The notes beneath the pieces are model-generated. The model ran no database searches and was not told the DNA's origin. It saw only the letters and a list, made by a program, of their open reading frames with translations. From Desulfovibrionaceae bacterium (GTDB taxonomy: Bacteria; Desulfobacterota; Desulfovibrionia; Desulfovibrionales; Desulfovibrionaceae), in assembly GCA_009773665.1 (NCBI GenBank), contig WSYE01000012.1, positions 86,234-135,351 of the forward strand: a stretch of DNA of 49,118 nt, written 5' to 3'. A program made the position numbers and the translations under genes. How positions within the stretch are numbered: position 1 is the stretch's first letter; each line of letters begins with the position of its first letter. Positions 16,994 to 27,403 of this stretch are shown here, piece after piece.

Positions 16994-17079
16994 GAAAACA
17001 TGAATTGTTTTCAAAAAAACCAATGGTTCTCTTGTATTAGCCATTGGCATTGCTTGAGCGAACCTCAAGGACGCAATGC
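16994..17079 (+). other. Cluster of three small inverted repeats
   Basis: Three hairpins follow the TtcA-like gene: GAAAACA-TGAAT-TGTTTTC (16994-17012), CCAATGG/CCATTGG (17020-17047), and GCATTGCTTGAG-CGAAC-CTCAA...GCAATGC (17047-17079). None has a clean T run on the plus strand. They may be processing or termination signals, or an unannotated small RNA. Confidence 0.35.
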
Positions 17080-17106
17080 TCACGATGCACAGCAAGGCTG
17101 AACAGG

Positions 17107-17151
17107 AAAGCCTCCGGCGGCCAAAGGGACACGTCCCTTTGGAATCCCCTA
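17107..17151 (+). repeat. Dispersed palindromic intergenic repeat, copy 2
   Basis: GCCTCCGGCGGCC, then AAAGGGAC-ACGTCCCTTT hairpin, then GGAATCCCC. Same layout as the copies at 28 (opposite strand) and 37926. It lies between the TtcA-like and M23 genes. Confidence 0.6.
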
Positions 17152-17223
17152 CGGTATCAGGATGTTCCACCCTCCCGTCGTGAAAAGTCAGTAATGCCGC
17201 TTGAGGCTGTACGGTAAAGGCAG

Positions 17224-18108
17224 ATGCCCAATTCATCCAGATTCGAGGTCTTCCGCGACCAGGAAAACCTGTACACGCGCATCACGCCCAGATGGCGGCT
17301 GCTTGCCGTGGCGGTGGCGCTTTTCTGCGTGGTGGCGGCTGGCAACATCTGGTGGCTCACGGCGTCGCTGACCCACACTTCCCAGGAGGAGGAACTCGAG
17401 GAGCATTTCAAAGCGGCCGCGATCCGTAGCCAGACCATGGAGCGCATTTCAGAGAAGAGCGCAGAGATCGAGGGGGGCGTCCAGCGCCTCCAGGAAGTGG
17501 ACTCCAAGCTGCGCGACGTGATCCACTTGGACAAGGAGGCTCGCAAGGCCGCCCAGAGCGCCGTGGATGCCGCGCCTTTCAGAACCGACACACAAACCGT
17601 GTTGACCCGCATGGAGGTCCAGGCGGCCTTCCTGCGCGCCCTCAACCGGCCCGCTCGACTGGCCACGCTGGACGGCAAGGAGACGCAGGACCTCTTGACG
17701 TCGGGAGCGCACGCGCTGGGCGCTGCCCCGGACGCCTGGCCCGTGCGGGGGGTTATCTCCTCGGAATTCGGCATGAGGCTCTCGCCGTTCGCCGGGCAGG
17801 AGGAGTTCCACCGGGGCGTGGATATCATGGCTCCGGCAGGGACGCTGGTGCGCGCTCCTGCGCCAGGGATTGTCTGCTTCGCCGGCGAGGACGCAGAGGG
17901 ATCCCTGGCCCTGGTGCTGGACCACGGCGGCGGCTACATGACTACGTTCTCCCACATGCAGCGCATCGAGGTGAAAACCGGCGAGCGTCTGACACGCGGG
18001 CAGGACATCGGCGCAGTGGGGCAGGAAGGCCGCTCCACCGGGCCGCACCTGCACTACGAGGTGCGCCTGCACGGCGTGCCCGTGGACCCGAAGAAGTTCC
18101 TGCCCTGA
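17224..18108 (+). CDS. Membrane-anchored M23 (LytM-type) peptidoglycan endopeptidase (294 aa)
   Basis: Probable cell-wall cross-link hydrolase in the periplasm. One N-terminal transmembrane segment (about residues 25-50, LLAVAVALFCVVAAGNIWWL) is followed by a charged coiled-coil region (about 55-110) and then the LytM domain from about 175. All zinc and catalytic residues are present: His196 and Asp200 in HRGVDI, a histidine in FSHM, and HLH at 275-277. The active site therefore looks intact, unlike the degenerate LytM activators of the EnvC type. The ATG at 17224 has a weak AAGG-type site. Confidence 0.88.
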   Translation: MPNSSRFEVFRDQENLYTRITPRWRLLAVAVALFCVVAAGNIWWLTASLTHTSQEEELEEHFKAAAIRSQTMERISEKSAEIEGGVQRLQEVDSKLRDVIHLDKEARKAAQSAVDAAPFRTDTQTVLTRMEVQAAFLRALNRPARLATLDGKETQDLLTSGAHALGAAPDAWPVRGVISSEFGMRLSPFAGQEEFHRGVDIMAPAGTLVRAPAPGIVCFAGEDAEGSLALVLDHGGGYMTTFSHMQRIEVKTGERLTRGQDIGAVGQEGRSTGPHLHYEVRLHGVPVDPKKFLP

Positions 18109-18152
18109 CAAAGCAACCTGATTCGATTTGCAAACCTTAATAGCAGCTTGCG

Positions 18153-18875
18153 CTAATCATCCCCCCACAAATTCTCCCATTTGATCTTGCCTTCGGTCTT
18201 TTTGCGCTGCCGAAGCAGCACATAGATTGCCCCGGCCCCGCCGTGTCTCGGCTGGGCCGTGGAGAACCCCAGCACCACGCGTTTCAGAGGGTCACGCGTC
18301 AGCCAGGATTTCAGCTCCTGCTTGAGGACCGGCATGCCGCCGGGCGAGTTGATGCCACGTCCCGGTATCAGCAGGATGCAGCGTTTGCCCTGGTAGTAGG
18401 CGTCGCGCATGAACATCAGAAGCGACTCGTAGGCCTGCTCAGCGTTCAGGCCGTGCAGGTCCAGGTGGGCCTCCGGACTCAGTTGCCCGGCTTTCAGCTG
18501 GCGGAAGATCTTCTGGTCGATGCCGATGACGAAGCCCTGGACGAACTCATCCGTGAACTCCAGCTCGAACTCCACCTTCCCCGACACTAGGTCGCGCAGC
18601 ATGGACCGGCCCTGCTCTTCGGGGTCCACCTTGACCACGGGCGGCGCAGGCTTGGCCACGTCGGCAATCTGGCGTCCGGCCTGGGCCTTGCCCATGCGGT
18701 CCACACCGGACATGGCCATCTTGAAGAGGTCCTCTTCGTCGGGTTGCGTCACCGGCGCTTCTTTTAGCGCGGCAGGCTTTACGGCCACGACGGGCTTGGG
18801 CTTCTCTTTCTTCTTGAGCTTCAAGCTTTTGAGCTGATCAAACGGGTTGTTGAACGAGTCCTTGGTCTTGGTCAT
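18153..18875 (-). CDS. Smr-domain protein (240 aa)
   Basis: The C-terminal Smr domain (about 145-235) shows LDLHGL, the glycine-rich GKRCILLIPGRGINSPGG, and a final QPRHGGAGAIYVLLRQ. In the MutS2/Smr family this fold cuts or binds nucleic acid, with recent family work pointing to RNA on collided ribosomes. The N-terminal half is lysine- and proline-rich, predicted disordered, and carries no recognisable domain. The start at 18875 has no strong ribosome site but begins at the first in-frame ATG. It converges with the M23 gene, 44 bases away. Confidence 0.85.
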   Translation of the reverse strand: MTKTKDSFNNPFDQLKSLKLKKKEKPKPVVAVKPAALKEAPVTQPDEEDLFKMAMSGVDRMGKAQAGRQIADVAKPAPPVVKVDPEEQGRSMLRDLVSGKVEFELEFTDEFVQGFVIGIDQKIFRQLKAGQLSPEAHLDLHGLNAEQAYESLLMFMRDAYYQGKRCILLIPGRGINSPGGMPVLKQELKSWLTRDPLKRVVLGFSTAQPRHGGAGAIYVLLRQRKKTEGKIKWENLWGDD

Positions 18876-18993
18876 GACCCGGTGCTAGCCTGCCTCGGCG
18901 CGGATTGCAACGCGGCATCCCGCTCTGGATTAACCCATTCTCTTCTTGTATAGCATGGAGGTGAACTCCGCCGTCACTTTTTGCTTCAGACAC

Positions 18994-19021
18994 TTGACGG
19001 AACCGCCTTGCACCTTATTAT
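18994..19021 (+). promoter_or_regulatory. Promoter of the cbpA-cbpM-clpB operon
   Basis: TTGACG, 16-base spacer, TATTAT; the start site would be near 19028. The -35 reads CTTGACG, close to sigma-70 and, in its CTTGA part, to heat-shock sigma-32 promoters; the -10 lacks the CCCCAT-type block, so sigma-70-type use is more likely. No CIRCE element is visible. Confidence 0.45.
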
Positions 19022-19066
19022 GTAAACTTGCCACGGCATGAACGCTCCCTGCCAAAGGATAACCAC

Positions 19067-20035
19067 GTGGAATACAAAGACTACTACAAACTCCTGGGGG
19101 TCTCCCGCTCCGCCTCGCAGGACGAAATATCCAAGGCTTTCAAGAAGCTGGCCCGCACCTGCCACCCGGACCTGAACCCCGGCGACTGCACTGCCGAGGG
19201 CAAATTCAAGGAGATCAACGAAGCCTACGAGGTGCTGCGCGATCCGGAAAAGCGCAAAATGTACGACACTCTGGGTCCCAACTGGCAGCACGGGCAGAAC
19301 TTCCAGCCGCCTCCGGGCCGCGAGAACTTCCGCAACTTCGGCGGCGGAGGTGGTGGCGCGGACTTCTCGGACTTCTTCCAGACCATTTTCGGCGCATCAG
19401 GCGGCATGGGCGGTTTCGGCGGCCAGAACTTCGGCGGCGGCTTCGGGGGGGGCGGCTACCAGCGCCGTCCGCAGCGCGGCCAGGACGTGGAGGCCTCCCT
19501 GGAACTCACCCTGGAGGAAGCCTATCTGGGCGGCTCCAAGTCCGTCACCTTGCAGGAGGAGGCCGTAAGCCCGGAGGGGCACCCGTACCTGAAGCCCAAG
19601 ACGCTCTCGGTGAACATCCCGGCAGGCGTGCGCGACAACGCGAAGATCCGCTTGGCCGGCCAGGGCTATCCTGGGTCCGGCGGAGGCCCCACCGGGGATC
19701 TGTACCTCAAGGTGATGATCCGCCCTCACTCGCGCTTCAAGCTCGAGGACGTGAACGTGGTGGTGGACCTGCCGGTTACCCCCTGGGAGGCCGTGCTCGG
19801 CGCGACGCTTCGGGTGCCGACACTGGACGGCGAGATCGACCTGACCATCCCGGCCGGGATCGGCTCGGGACGCAAGCTGCGCATCCGGGGCAAGGGCCTG
19901 AACGGCAAGACCGGGCGCGGCGACCAATTGGTGCGCGTCATGATCCAGGTGCCCAAGGAACTGACGGACAAGGAACGCGCCCAGTGGGAGAAGCTGGCCA
20001 AGAACTCCACCTTCGACCCACGCGCGCATCACTAA
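19067..20035 (+). CDS. cbpA: DnaJ-type co-chaperone, CbpA class (322 aa)
   Basis: Stimulates DnaK ATPase and delivers unfolded clients. The J domain (2-70) has the essential HPD at 33-35 (CHPDLNPGD); a Gly/Phe-rich linker (about 80-150) follows, then two DnaJ C-terminal substrate-binding subdomains. There is no cysteine-rich zinc-finger region, which makes it CbpA-like rather than DnaJ-like. The GTG at 19067 has AAAGGAT seven bases upstream, so the initial thirteen codons of the longer frame are not used. First gene of an operon with cbpM and clpB. Confidence 0.9.
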   Translation: MEYKDYYKLLGVSRSASQDEISKAFKKLARTCHPDLNPGDCTAEGKFKEINEAYEVLRDPEKRKMYDTLGPNWQHGQNFQPPPGRENFRNFGGGGGGADFSDFFQTIFGASGGMGGFGGQNFGGGFGGGGYQRRPQRGQDVEASLELTLEEAYLGGSKSVTLQEEAVSPEGHPYLKPKTLSVNIPAGVRDNAKIRLAGQGYPGSGGGPTGDLYLKVMIRPHSRFKLEDVNVVVDLPVTPWEAVLGATLRVPTLDGEIDLTIPAGIGSGRKLRIRGKGLNGKTGRGDQLVRVMIQVPKELTDKERAQWEKLAKNSTFDPRAHH

Positions 20036-20131
20036 GAGACATTGTCGGGACACGCGCTGATTGATGGCAAGGGGTCGAGACGCCGTACAGGATGCACATT
20101 CCGTAACGCCGCACGAGAATTCGGAGGCCGC

Positions 20132-20449
20132 ATGGTTGAGATATCCGTCTTCACAAGCTCGGAACTTCCCGTGAAGTCCCAGCTGATCGCCTGGACCCAG
20201 TTCATGGAACTGACCGGCCTGCACCCCTCCTTCGTGGGGGAGTTGATCGAACTCGGCTGGCTCGCGCCGCAACAGACCCACGGCAGCGAGTACCTGTTCA
20301 GGCACCGCGACGTATACCGGGTCAAGAAGCTGTCGCGCCTCTGCCACGATCTGGACATTTCGGCAGTGGGCGCGTCCATCATCGTGGACCTCGTGGAGCG
20401 CGTGGAGTTTCTGGAAAAGCGCGTGCGCGAGCTGGAACGCCTCGTCTGA
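20132..20449 (+). CDS. cbpM: CbpM-type chaperone modulator, MerR-like helix-turn-helix fold (105 aa)
   Basis: Small partner of CbpA; family members bind the J domain and restrain it. The product has a MerR-like winged-helix region (about 25-65, ending in [14 protein letters not shown]) and a C-terminal coiled coil ([18 protein letters not shown]). The ATG at 20132 has GGAGG five to six bases upstream; a longer frame from 20042 lies directly after the cbpA stop and lacks family resemblance. An HspR-like DNA-binding role is possible. It sits between cbpA and clpB. Confidence 0.8.
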   Translation: MVEISVFTSSELPVKSQLIAWTQFMELTGLHPSFVGELIELGWLAPQQTHGSEYLFRHRDVYRVKKLSRLCHDLDISAVGASIIVDLVERVEFLEKRVRELERLV

Positions 20450-20483
20450 TTGTACCAATCACTCCTCAAGGAGAACCGAACAT

Positions 20484-23087
<2,604 letters not shown>

Positions 23088-23197
23088 TGTCAACCCTGAT
23101 ACGCCTTGAGCATAGCTTCAGGCGAACTGCGAACGCGAAACACTAGGTCTCAATCGCCACGCTGAACAACCTCGTTCGGCAATACAGTCAGAATATC

Positions 23198-23238
23198 GGG
23201 CCGCGTCCGGTTGTCCGGTCGCGGCCCACTGTCTTTTT
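23198..23238 (+). terminator. Strong Rho-independent terminator of the chaperone operon
   Basis: GGGCCGCG-T-CCGG-TTGT-CCGG-T-CGCGGCCC hairpin (12 pairs, one T-T mismatch), followed by ACTGTC and five T. Ends about 110-150 bases past clpB. Confidence 0.85.
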
Positions 23239-23358
23239 CATAGCGTACTGATTTGGTATGGTTAGAATATGCGCAACACTATCCCCTCGACCGGACTTGC
23301 CTTTTCTTCGGGAATGACTAGAAGCTGCGCATCCCCTTTTTGACGGCGGTGGTCCGAG

Positions 23359-24105
23359 ATGTTTGCTCGCTTACCGTTTTTGAGCCCTCCCAAGAAGAGG
23401 CACAGACGAGCCAGGACGTTGCAAGGCGTGTTCCTCTCGCTCTTCGCCCCTGCCGGATGGATTCTTATTAACGCCGTCCAGGGAGTTCCCCCCTTGGGAT
23501 TGATTCTTCAATCACCCGGTCTCATGGCCTATATGTTGATTGGCACCATGACCGCGTTCGCTTTTTTCGGGTGGCTTCTGGGACGCGAAGAGGAGCGCCT
23601 CTCGAAACTGGCCCTTCTGGACGAACTGACAGGGCTTGCCAACAACCGCTTTTTCGACCAGCGCATGGAAGAATGCATCACCTCCAGCCGCCGTAACGGC
23701 AGCCCCCTCAGCCTGATTCTCGTGGATATGGACCGTTTCAAGGCCATCAACGACAACTACGGGCACCAGGTGGGCGACATGGCCCTCAAGACGGCGGCTG
23801 GCGTGCTGCGTTCCTGCATCCGTGCATCGGATGTTGCCGCGCGCGTGGGCGGAGAGGAGTTCGCTGTCATCCTGCCGGACACGGGTACCCGCGAGGCGGC
23901 CAAAGTGGCTGGTCGAATGTTGGATGGTCTGCGCGAGTCCAAGGTCGTGCTGATGGACGGCACGAACGTCAACCTGTCGGCGTCCATCGGCCTGTCCGGC
24001 GGAATTCTGGCCGAGGGCGAGTCGTCCTTCGCGCTGTTCGCCGAGGCCGACAAGGCCCTGTACAAGGCCAAGCAAGCCGGACGCGACCGCCTGATGACGG
24101 CCTGA
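23359..24105 (+). CDS. Membrane diguanylate cyclase, GGDEF type (248 aa)
   Basis: Makes c-di-GMP from two GTP. Two transmembrane helices (about 22-45 and 53-73) precede a single GGDEF domain. The active-site motif is GGEEF at 164-168, a functional variant, and the inhibitory I-site RASD (155-158) sits five residues before it, so product inhibition is expected. No separate sensor domain is present beyond the helices. Start ATG 23359 has a weak site. It is separate from the chaperone operon by a strong terminator. Confidence 0.9.
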   Translation: MFARLPFLSPPKKRHRRARTLQGVFLSLFAPAGWILINAVQGVPPLGLILQSPGLMAYMLIGTMTAFAFFGWLLGREEERLSKLALLDELTGLANNRFFDQRMEECITSSRRNGSPLSLILVDMDRFKAINDNYGHQVGDMALKTAAGVLRSCIRASDVAARVGGEEFAVILPDTGTREAAKVAGRMLDGLRESKVVLMDGTNVNLSASIGLSGGILAEGESSFALFAEADKALYKAKQAGRDRLMTA

Positions 24106-24119
24106 ATTCTTTCCTGATA

Positions 24120-25118
24120 TCACGCCCCCTCGCGCGCCTTCTTGTGATGCAGGTCGGCACGCAGGGCGTCTTCACTCCAAGGGACCGCTTTCCCGTTGTG
24201 GTCGGGCTCCGGGCACTTTTCGAAAGCGCAGCCGCCGCACAGATCGTCAAAGCAGATGTCGGTCTTTATCAGCACCTCCGCGACGCCGCCGAAGTGCTGC
24301 CTGAACAATTCTTCCAGATCGTTGACGATGGCCTGGGACCGCTCGAAGGAGATGTCTTTGGGCAACACCAGATGGAAATCGATGTTCACGAAGCGCCCGG
24401 CTTGCCAGGCGCGCAGCTTGTGTATCGAGATCCATTCAGGTTGTCTGTTCTCATTGAGAAGGCGGGTTATCTCCTGGGTCAGGGCGCTGTCCGCCTCGTT
24501 CATCAGGCCCTTCACGGCCTGGCGGACCAGACCGTAGCCGGTCCACACGATGTTGAGCGCCACCACGCAGGCAATGGCCCCGTCCATCCAGAACCAGCCG
24601 GAAATCCAGACCACCACCAGCCCCAACAACACGCCGCCCGTGGTGTAGACGTCGGCCAGCACGTGTTTGCCGTCGGCCACCAGGGTGATGGAGTTGGTCT
24701 TCCTGCCCTGGCGGACAAGATACAGCCCCAGCGCGAGGTTCAAGCCTGAAGCCAGCACGGACACCGCAAGGCCCATGTCCAGTTGCTGCAACACGTCCGG
24801 GTTCAGTATCTTCGGGAAAGCGGCGTAGACGATTCCTGCAGCCGCCACCATGATAAGCACTCCCTCCAGCAACGCGGAGAAATATTCGACCTTGCCGTGT
24901 CCGTAAGGATGGTCCGCATCCGGCGGGGTTTTGGCCACATGGATGCTCCACATGGCGAAGGCGCTGGCCACAACGTTGATGATGGATTCGAGTGCGTCGG
25001 AGAGCAGCGCCGAAGAATTCGTAATGAAGTACGCGGCGAACTTCAAAAGCAGAATGAAGATACCAAGGACAAACGATATGCGGATCGCCCTTTGCTGAAT
25101 GCGGTCGATTTCAACCAT
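24120..25118 (-). CDS. Cation diffusion facilitator family metal transporter (332 aa)
   Basis: Divalent-metal/proton antiporter in the inner membrane. Multiple transmembrane helices precede a cytoplasmic C-terminal domain. Metal-site residues appear in LLSDALESIINV, DHPYGHGKVEY, and VADGKHVLADV (DxxHxxxD). After the C-terminal domain there is an unusual cysteine run, C-x4-C-x2-C-x4-C (CFDDLCGGCAFEKC), plus a His-rich end, suggesting an added metal-binding tail. ATG 25118 has AAGGAC six bases upstream. It converges with the diguanylate cyclase gene, 14 bases from its stop. Confidence 0.9.
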   Translation of the reverse strand: MVEIDRIQQRAIRISFVLGIFILLLKFAAYFITNSSALLSDALESIINVVASAFAMWSIHVAKTPPDADHPYGHGKVEYFSALLEGVLIMVAAAGIVYAAFPKILNPDVLQQLDMGLAVSVLASGLNLALGLYLVRQGRKTNSITLVADGKHVLADVYTTGGVLLGLVVVWISGWFWMDGAIACVVALNIVWTGYGLVRQAVKGLMNEADSALTQEITRLLNENRQPEWISIHKLRAWQAGRFVNIDFHLVLPKDISFERSQAIVNDLEELFRQHFGGVAEVLIKTDICFDDLCGGCAFEKCPEPDHNGKAVPWSEDALRADLHHKKAREGA

Positions 25119-25355
25119 TGCTTGTCCTTATGATGCGTTGCTCTAGTGTGACGTTCTCAAAATACACTCATACAGTTTACAAATCCAAACCAACAGAACC
25201 AAAAATTTGAATTTTGAAATACATATTCATGAATTTCAAAAAACGCGACACTCGGTGGATGCGGTTGCGTTGCAAGAGAGCGTCACTCGACGCAGCCGTT
25301 TCTCTGCCACATATTCTTAGTTGCCGCCGACAGCATACCCTGTCTCGCGGAAATA
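25119..25355. other. AT-rich region upstream of the CDF gene
   Basis: No gene is supported. The sequence is AT-rich near 25160-25240. A small minus-strand open frame inside looks non-coding. This stretch must hold the CDF promoter, but I could not single out a -35/-10 pair. Confidence 0.35.
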
Positions 25356-25391
25356 GCAAAAAGGTCCAGCACGACACCTCGTGATGGACCT
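25356..25391 (-). terminator. Rho-independent terminator of the HD-GYP gene
   Basis: On the minus strand, AGGTCCA-T-CACGA-GGTG-TCGTG-C-TGGACCT (12 pairs with one internal mismatch) is followed by TTTTTGC. It lies about 50 bases past the HD-GYP stop. Confidence 0.75.
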
Positions 25392-25443
25392 ATTTACACC
25401 GGCGGCCAACGGCCGCGAAGAACAACTGATCGCGCCCCGCCGG

Positions 25444-26157
25444 TCAGGCCGCTCCCAATCCCGTCAGCAGTCCGGCAGCGCTCCAGGCCTCGCTGCCTCT
25501 CCAACGCCTGGCGTGTGGCGCAACCACATCAGTAATCTCTCTGGTGTGTAGCAGAAGATCTCTGCACAGATGCGGATCGTACCGGTTGCCGGCGCACCGC
25601 TCCACTTCCTCGAACACCTCGTCCAGGGTCATGGCCGGATGATACACCCGGTTTTCCAGCATGGCGGCCATGCTGTCCGCGATGGCCAGGATGCGCCCGC
25701 CAAGTGGGATGTCCAGGCCCGACAGGCCGCCTGGATAGCCGCTGCCGTCGAAACGCTCGTGATGCGTCTGCACCAGCTCCGCCACCCCGTATTTCGATCC
25801 GAACAAATCAATAGGACGTAAAATCTGAGCTCCGATGACCGGATGTTCGCGGATGAGCGCCCATTCGTGGGCATCAAGCGCGCCGGGTTTACGCAGCACC
25901 TCGTCCGGGATGCCGATTTTTCCGATATCGTGCAGGTGTCCGGCGATGTGCACCACGTCCGCCTGCTTGTGCGACAGCCCGTGCGCCAGTGCCAGCACAG
26001 TGGCCAGCTCCGCCGTGAGTGCGGAATGCTCAAAGAGGCGCTTGTCCTTGGCGTCCACCGCCCTGCCCAGGGTTTCCGCCAGCTGATGCACTGTGGCGGC
26101 CATCTGTCCGCACCGAAACGTGCCGAGACAATCTGAAAGAGTACAACTCAAAAGCAT
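25444..26157 (-). CDS. HD-GYP domain protein, probable c-di-GMP phosphodiesterase (237 aa)
   Basis: Presumably breaks c-di-GMP down to GMP or pGpG. A short N-terminal helical region is followed by an HD-GYP domain: HLHDIGKIGIP, then HPVIGAQIL, then HHERFDGSGYPGGLSG with the GYP motif, and RILAIADSMAAM. All metal ligands look present. There is no receiver or membrane domain in this version. The start at 26157 has GGGAG eight bases upstream. A longer version starting at 26268 would overlap the upstream stop as TGATG and could be translationally coupled, but its 37 extra codons run through a long inverted repeat and look unlike protein. Confidence 0.8.
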   Translation of the reverse strand: MLLSCTLSDCLGTFRCGQMAATVHQLAETLGRAVDAKDKRLFEHSALTAELATVLALAHGLSHKQADVVHIAGHLHDIGKIGIPDEVLRKPGALDAHEWALIREHPVIGAQILRPIDLFGSKYGVAELVQTHHERFDGSGYPGGLSGLDIPLGGRILAIADSMAAMLENRVYHPAMTLDEVFEEVERCAGNRYDPHLCRDLLLHTREITDVVAPHARRWRGSEAWSAAGLLTGLGAA

Positions 26158-26171
26158 GTTTGCTGCTCCCA

Positions 26172-26262
26172 TATCCTGGGGAGCAGAAATATCGACAATG
26201 ATTTTCAAAATCAATACATAATTCAAACTTTGTGGGATTTTCGTATTGATCTCCCCAGGATA
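26172..26262 (-). other. Long inverted repeat in the HD-GYP leader
   Basis: TATCCTGGGGAG (26172-26183) is the exact reverse complement of CTCCCCAGGATA (26251-26262). Inside it, ATCAATAC (26210-26217) pairs with GTATTGAT (26243-26250), leaving a 26-base bulge on one side. A further 13-base palindrome around GATTTTCAAAATC lies in that bulge. The fold ends next to the SD GGGAG of the HD-GYP gene. Confidence 0.55.
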
Positions 26263-26267
26263 CTGCA

Positions 26268-27215
26268 TCAGGGGCGATCTGGCGTGGTTCCGTCGCGCAG
26301 CAGCACCCGCACGCGGCCCGGTTGTGGGGCTTTGCGCCAGAAGGCTGCGTCCAAGGTGAAGGTCTTCTCTACCACGTCCTGGCCGTCGTTGGTCAGGCGG
26401 GCGAAGACCACCGGCGCGCCCGCCAGGGGAAGCCAGGCCGCCAGCGTCCCAAGGGTGCGCGGTTTGCCGGACGCGGAACCCACACGGAATATTGACTGGT
26501 CCGGTCCGCCGTCGCGGTCCAGGGACAGCGCTGAGAATCCAGACAGGCCCAACTTGCCGTGCGACTGGTCCAGAAGGGTGCGCATGCGGTCCAGCCGGAC
26601 TTGGCTCCCCTTGGCGGCCCTGGTCTCCCAGATGTCCGGGAAATCGTTGGTCAGGGGGTGGTTGGTGTGTACGCCTGCCTCTCCCGGCGCGACGGGCAGG
26701 ATGCGGTAGTCCCCGCCCGAGGCCTCGATCATGACCGCACCGGTGGAATCGGCCACCAGGGCGAAGACCGGGTACAGCATGCGTAGCGTCTCCGGGCTGG
26801 CCAGAAGTTCGCGCAGGCTCTGGAACCGGGTCAGGAGGGTCCGCGTGGGGTTTTGCAGTTTCCCCGCCCTGCTCCGGCTTATCCGCTCATCCTTGGGGAT
26901 GGTGCCCACGGTGGCGGTCACCACGGCCAGACCGTGCTCATTGACCCCGCCCACCAGACTGCGCTTGCCCTCGGCGCTGGTGGCCACCATGGCGAACATG
27001 CGGTAGCCGTTCTCCGGCGTTATCACCTCGAAGTGATTGGGAATATCCGTGGTGAAGTCGCGGTTCTTGGCAATGAGCGTGCCGCCGCCCTGCACGTGAT
27101 CCCCGCTGAGGGACCACAGGGTGCAGGCGAAGGTCTGGATAGTTGGCGTCAGCAGGAATGCAGCCAGAAGCAAAAGGGAAGTTCGTGCCAGGATAGAGCG
27201 GCGGAAGCAGTGCAT
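26268..27215 (-). CDS. Exported Ntn-hydrolase of the acyltransferase/choloylglycine-hydrolase type (315 aa)
   Basis: A Sec signal peptide (about 1-30) ends in QTFA, and the next residue, Cys31, begins CTLWSLSG. In N-terminal-nucleophile hydrolases the free N-terminal Cys is the catalyst, so here it would be exposed by signal peptidase. GGTLIAKNRDF follows at the expected distance, then GGVNEHGLAVVTATV and HTNHPL. The family cleaves amide bonds of bile-salt, penicillin, acyl-homoserine lactone or peptide type; the substrate is unknown. A lipoprotein is less likely because the residue two before Cys is Phe. The start at 27215 has GGAG about ten bases upstream. Its stop overlaps the possible alternative HD-GYP start. 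Confidence 0.7.
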   Translation of the reverse strand: MHCFRRSILARTSLLLLAAFLLTPTIQTFACTLWSLSGDHVQGGGTLIAKNRDFTTDIPNHFEVITPENGYRMFAMVATSAEGKRSLVGGVNEHGLAVVTATVGTIPKDERISRSRAGKLQNPTRTLLTRFQSLRELLASPETLRMLYPVFALVADSTGAVMIEASGGDYRILPVAPGEAGVHTNHPLTNDFPDIWETRAAKGSQVRLDRMRTLLDQSHGKLGLSGFSALSLDRDGGPDQSIFRVGSASGKPRTLGTLAAWLPLAGAPVVFARLTNDGQDVVEKTFTLDAAFWRKAPQPGRVRVLLRDGTTPDRP

Positions 27216-27296
27216 TTCGTGTGGCTCCACGAGGTTGAGGTCAGCCCTGTATGTTTCGCGATAAATTCGTCCCTTTCGAGGCAACCCCGCACTGGG

Positions 27297-27337
27297 GACA
27301 ACTCCCGTGGCATCTTCAAAACCACAGGAGAGTTGTC
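27297..27337 (-). other. Hairpin between the LytTR and Ntn-hydrolase genes
   Basis: GACAACT (27297-27303) pairs with AGTTGTC (27331-27337), and GTGG (27307-27310) with CCAC (27322-27325). No T run on either strand, so perhaps a leader structure or an operator rather than a terminator. Confidence 0.4.
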
Positions 27338-27403
27338 GTATAGTTACAGGATCAGGCTCTCCCTTAATCCCCCAAAACACGCCTCTACTTCAGCCAGGCA
27401 ATG

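Noticed and set aside
25177..25377. 66-codon minus-strand frame
   Set aside because: Ends at the terminator hairpin, lies in an AT-rich control region, and has no recognisable feature.
26172..26262. c-di-GMP riboswitch in the HD-GYP leader
   Set aside because: The sequence has none of the conserved core of GEMM-type riboswitches; the structure may be regulatory but is not that element.
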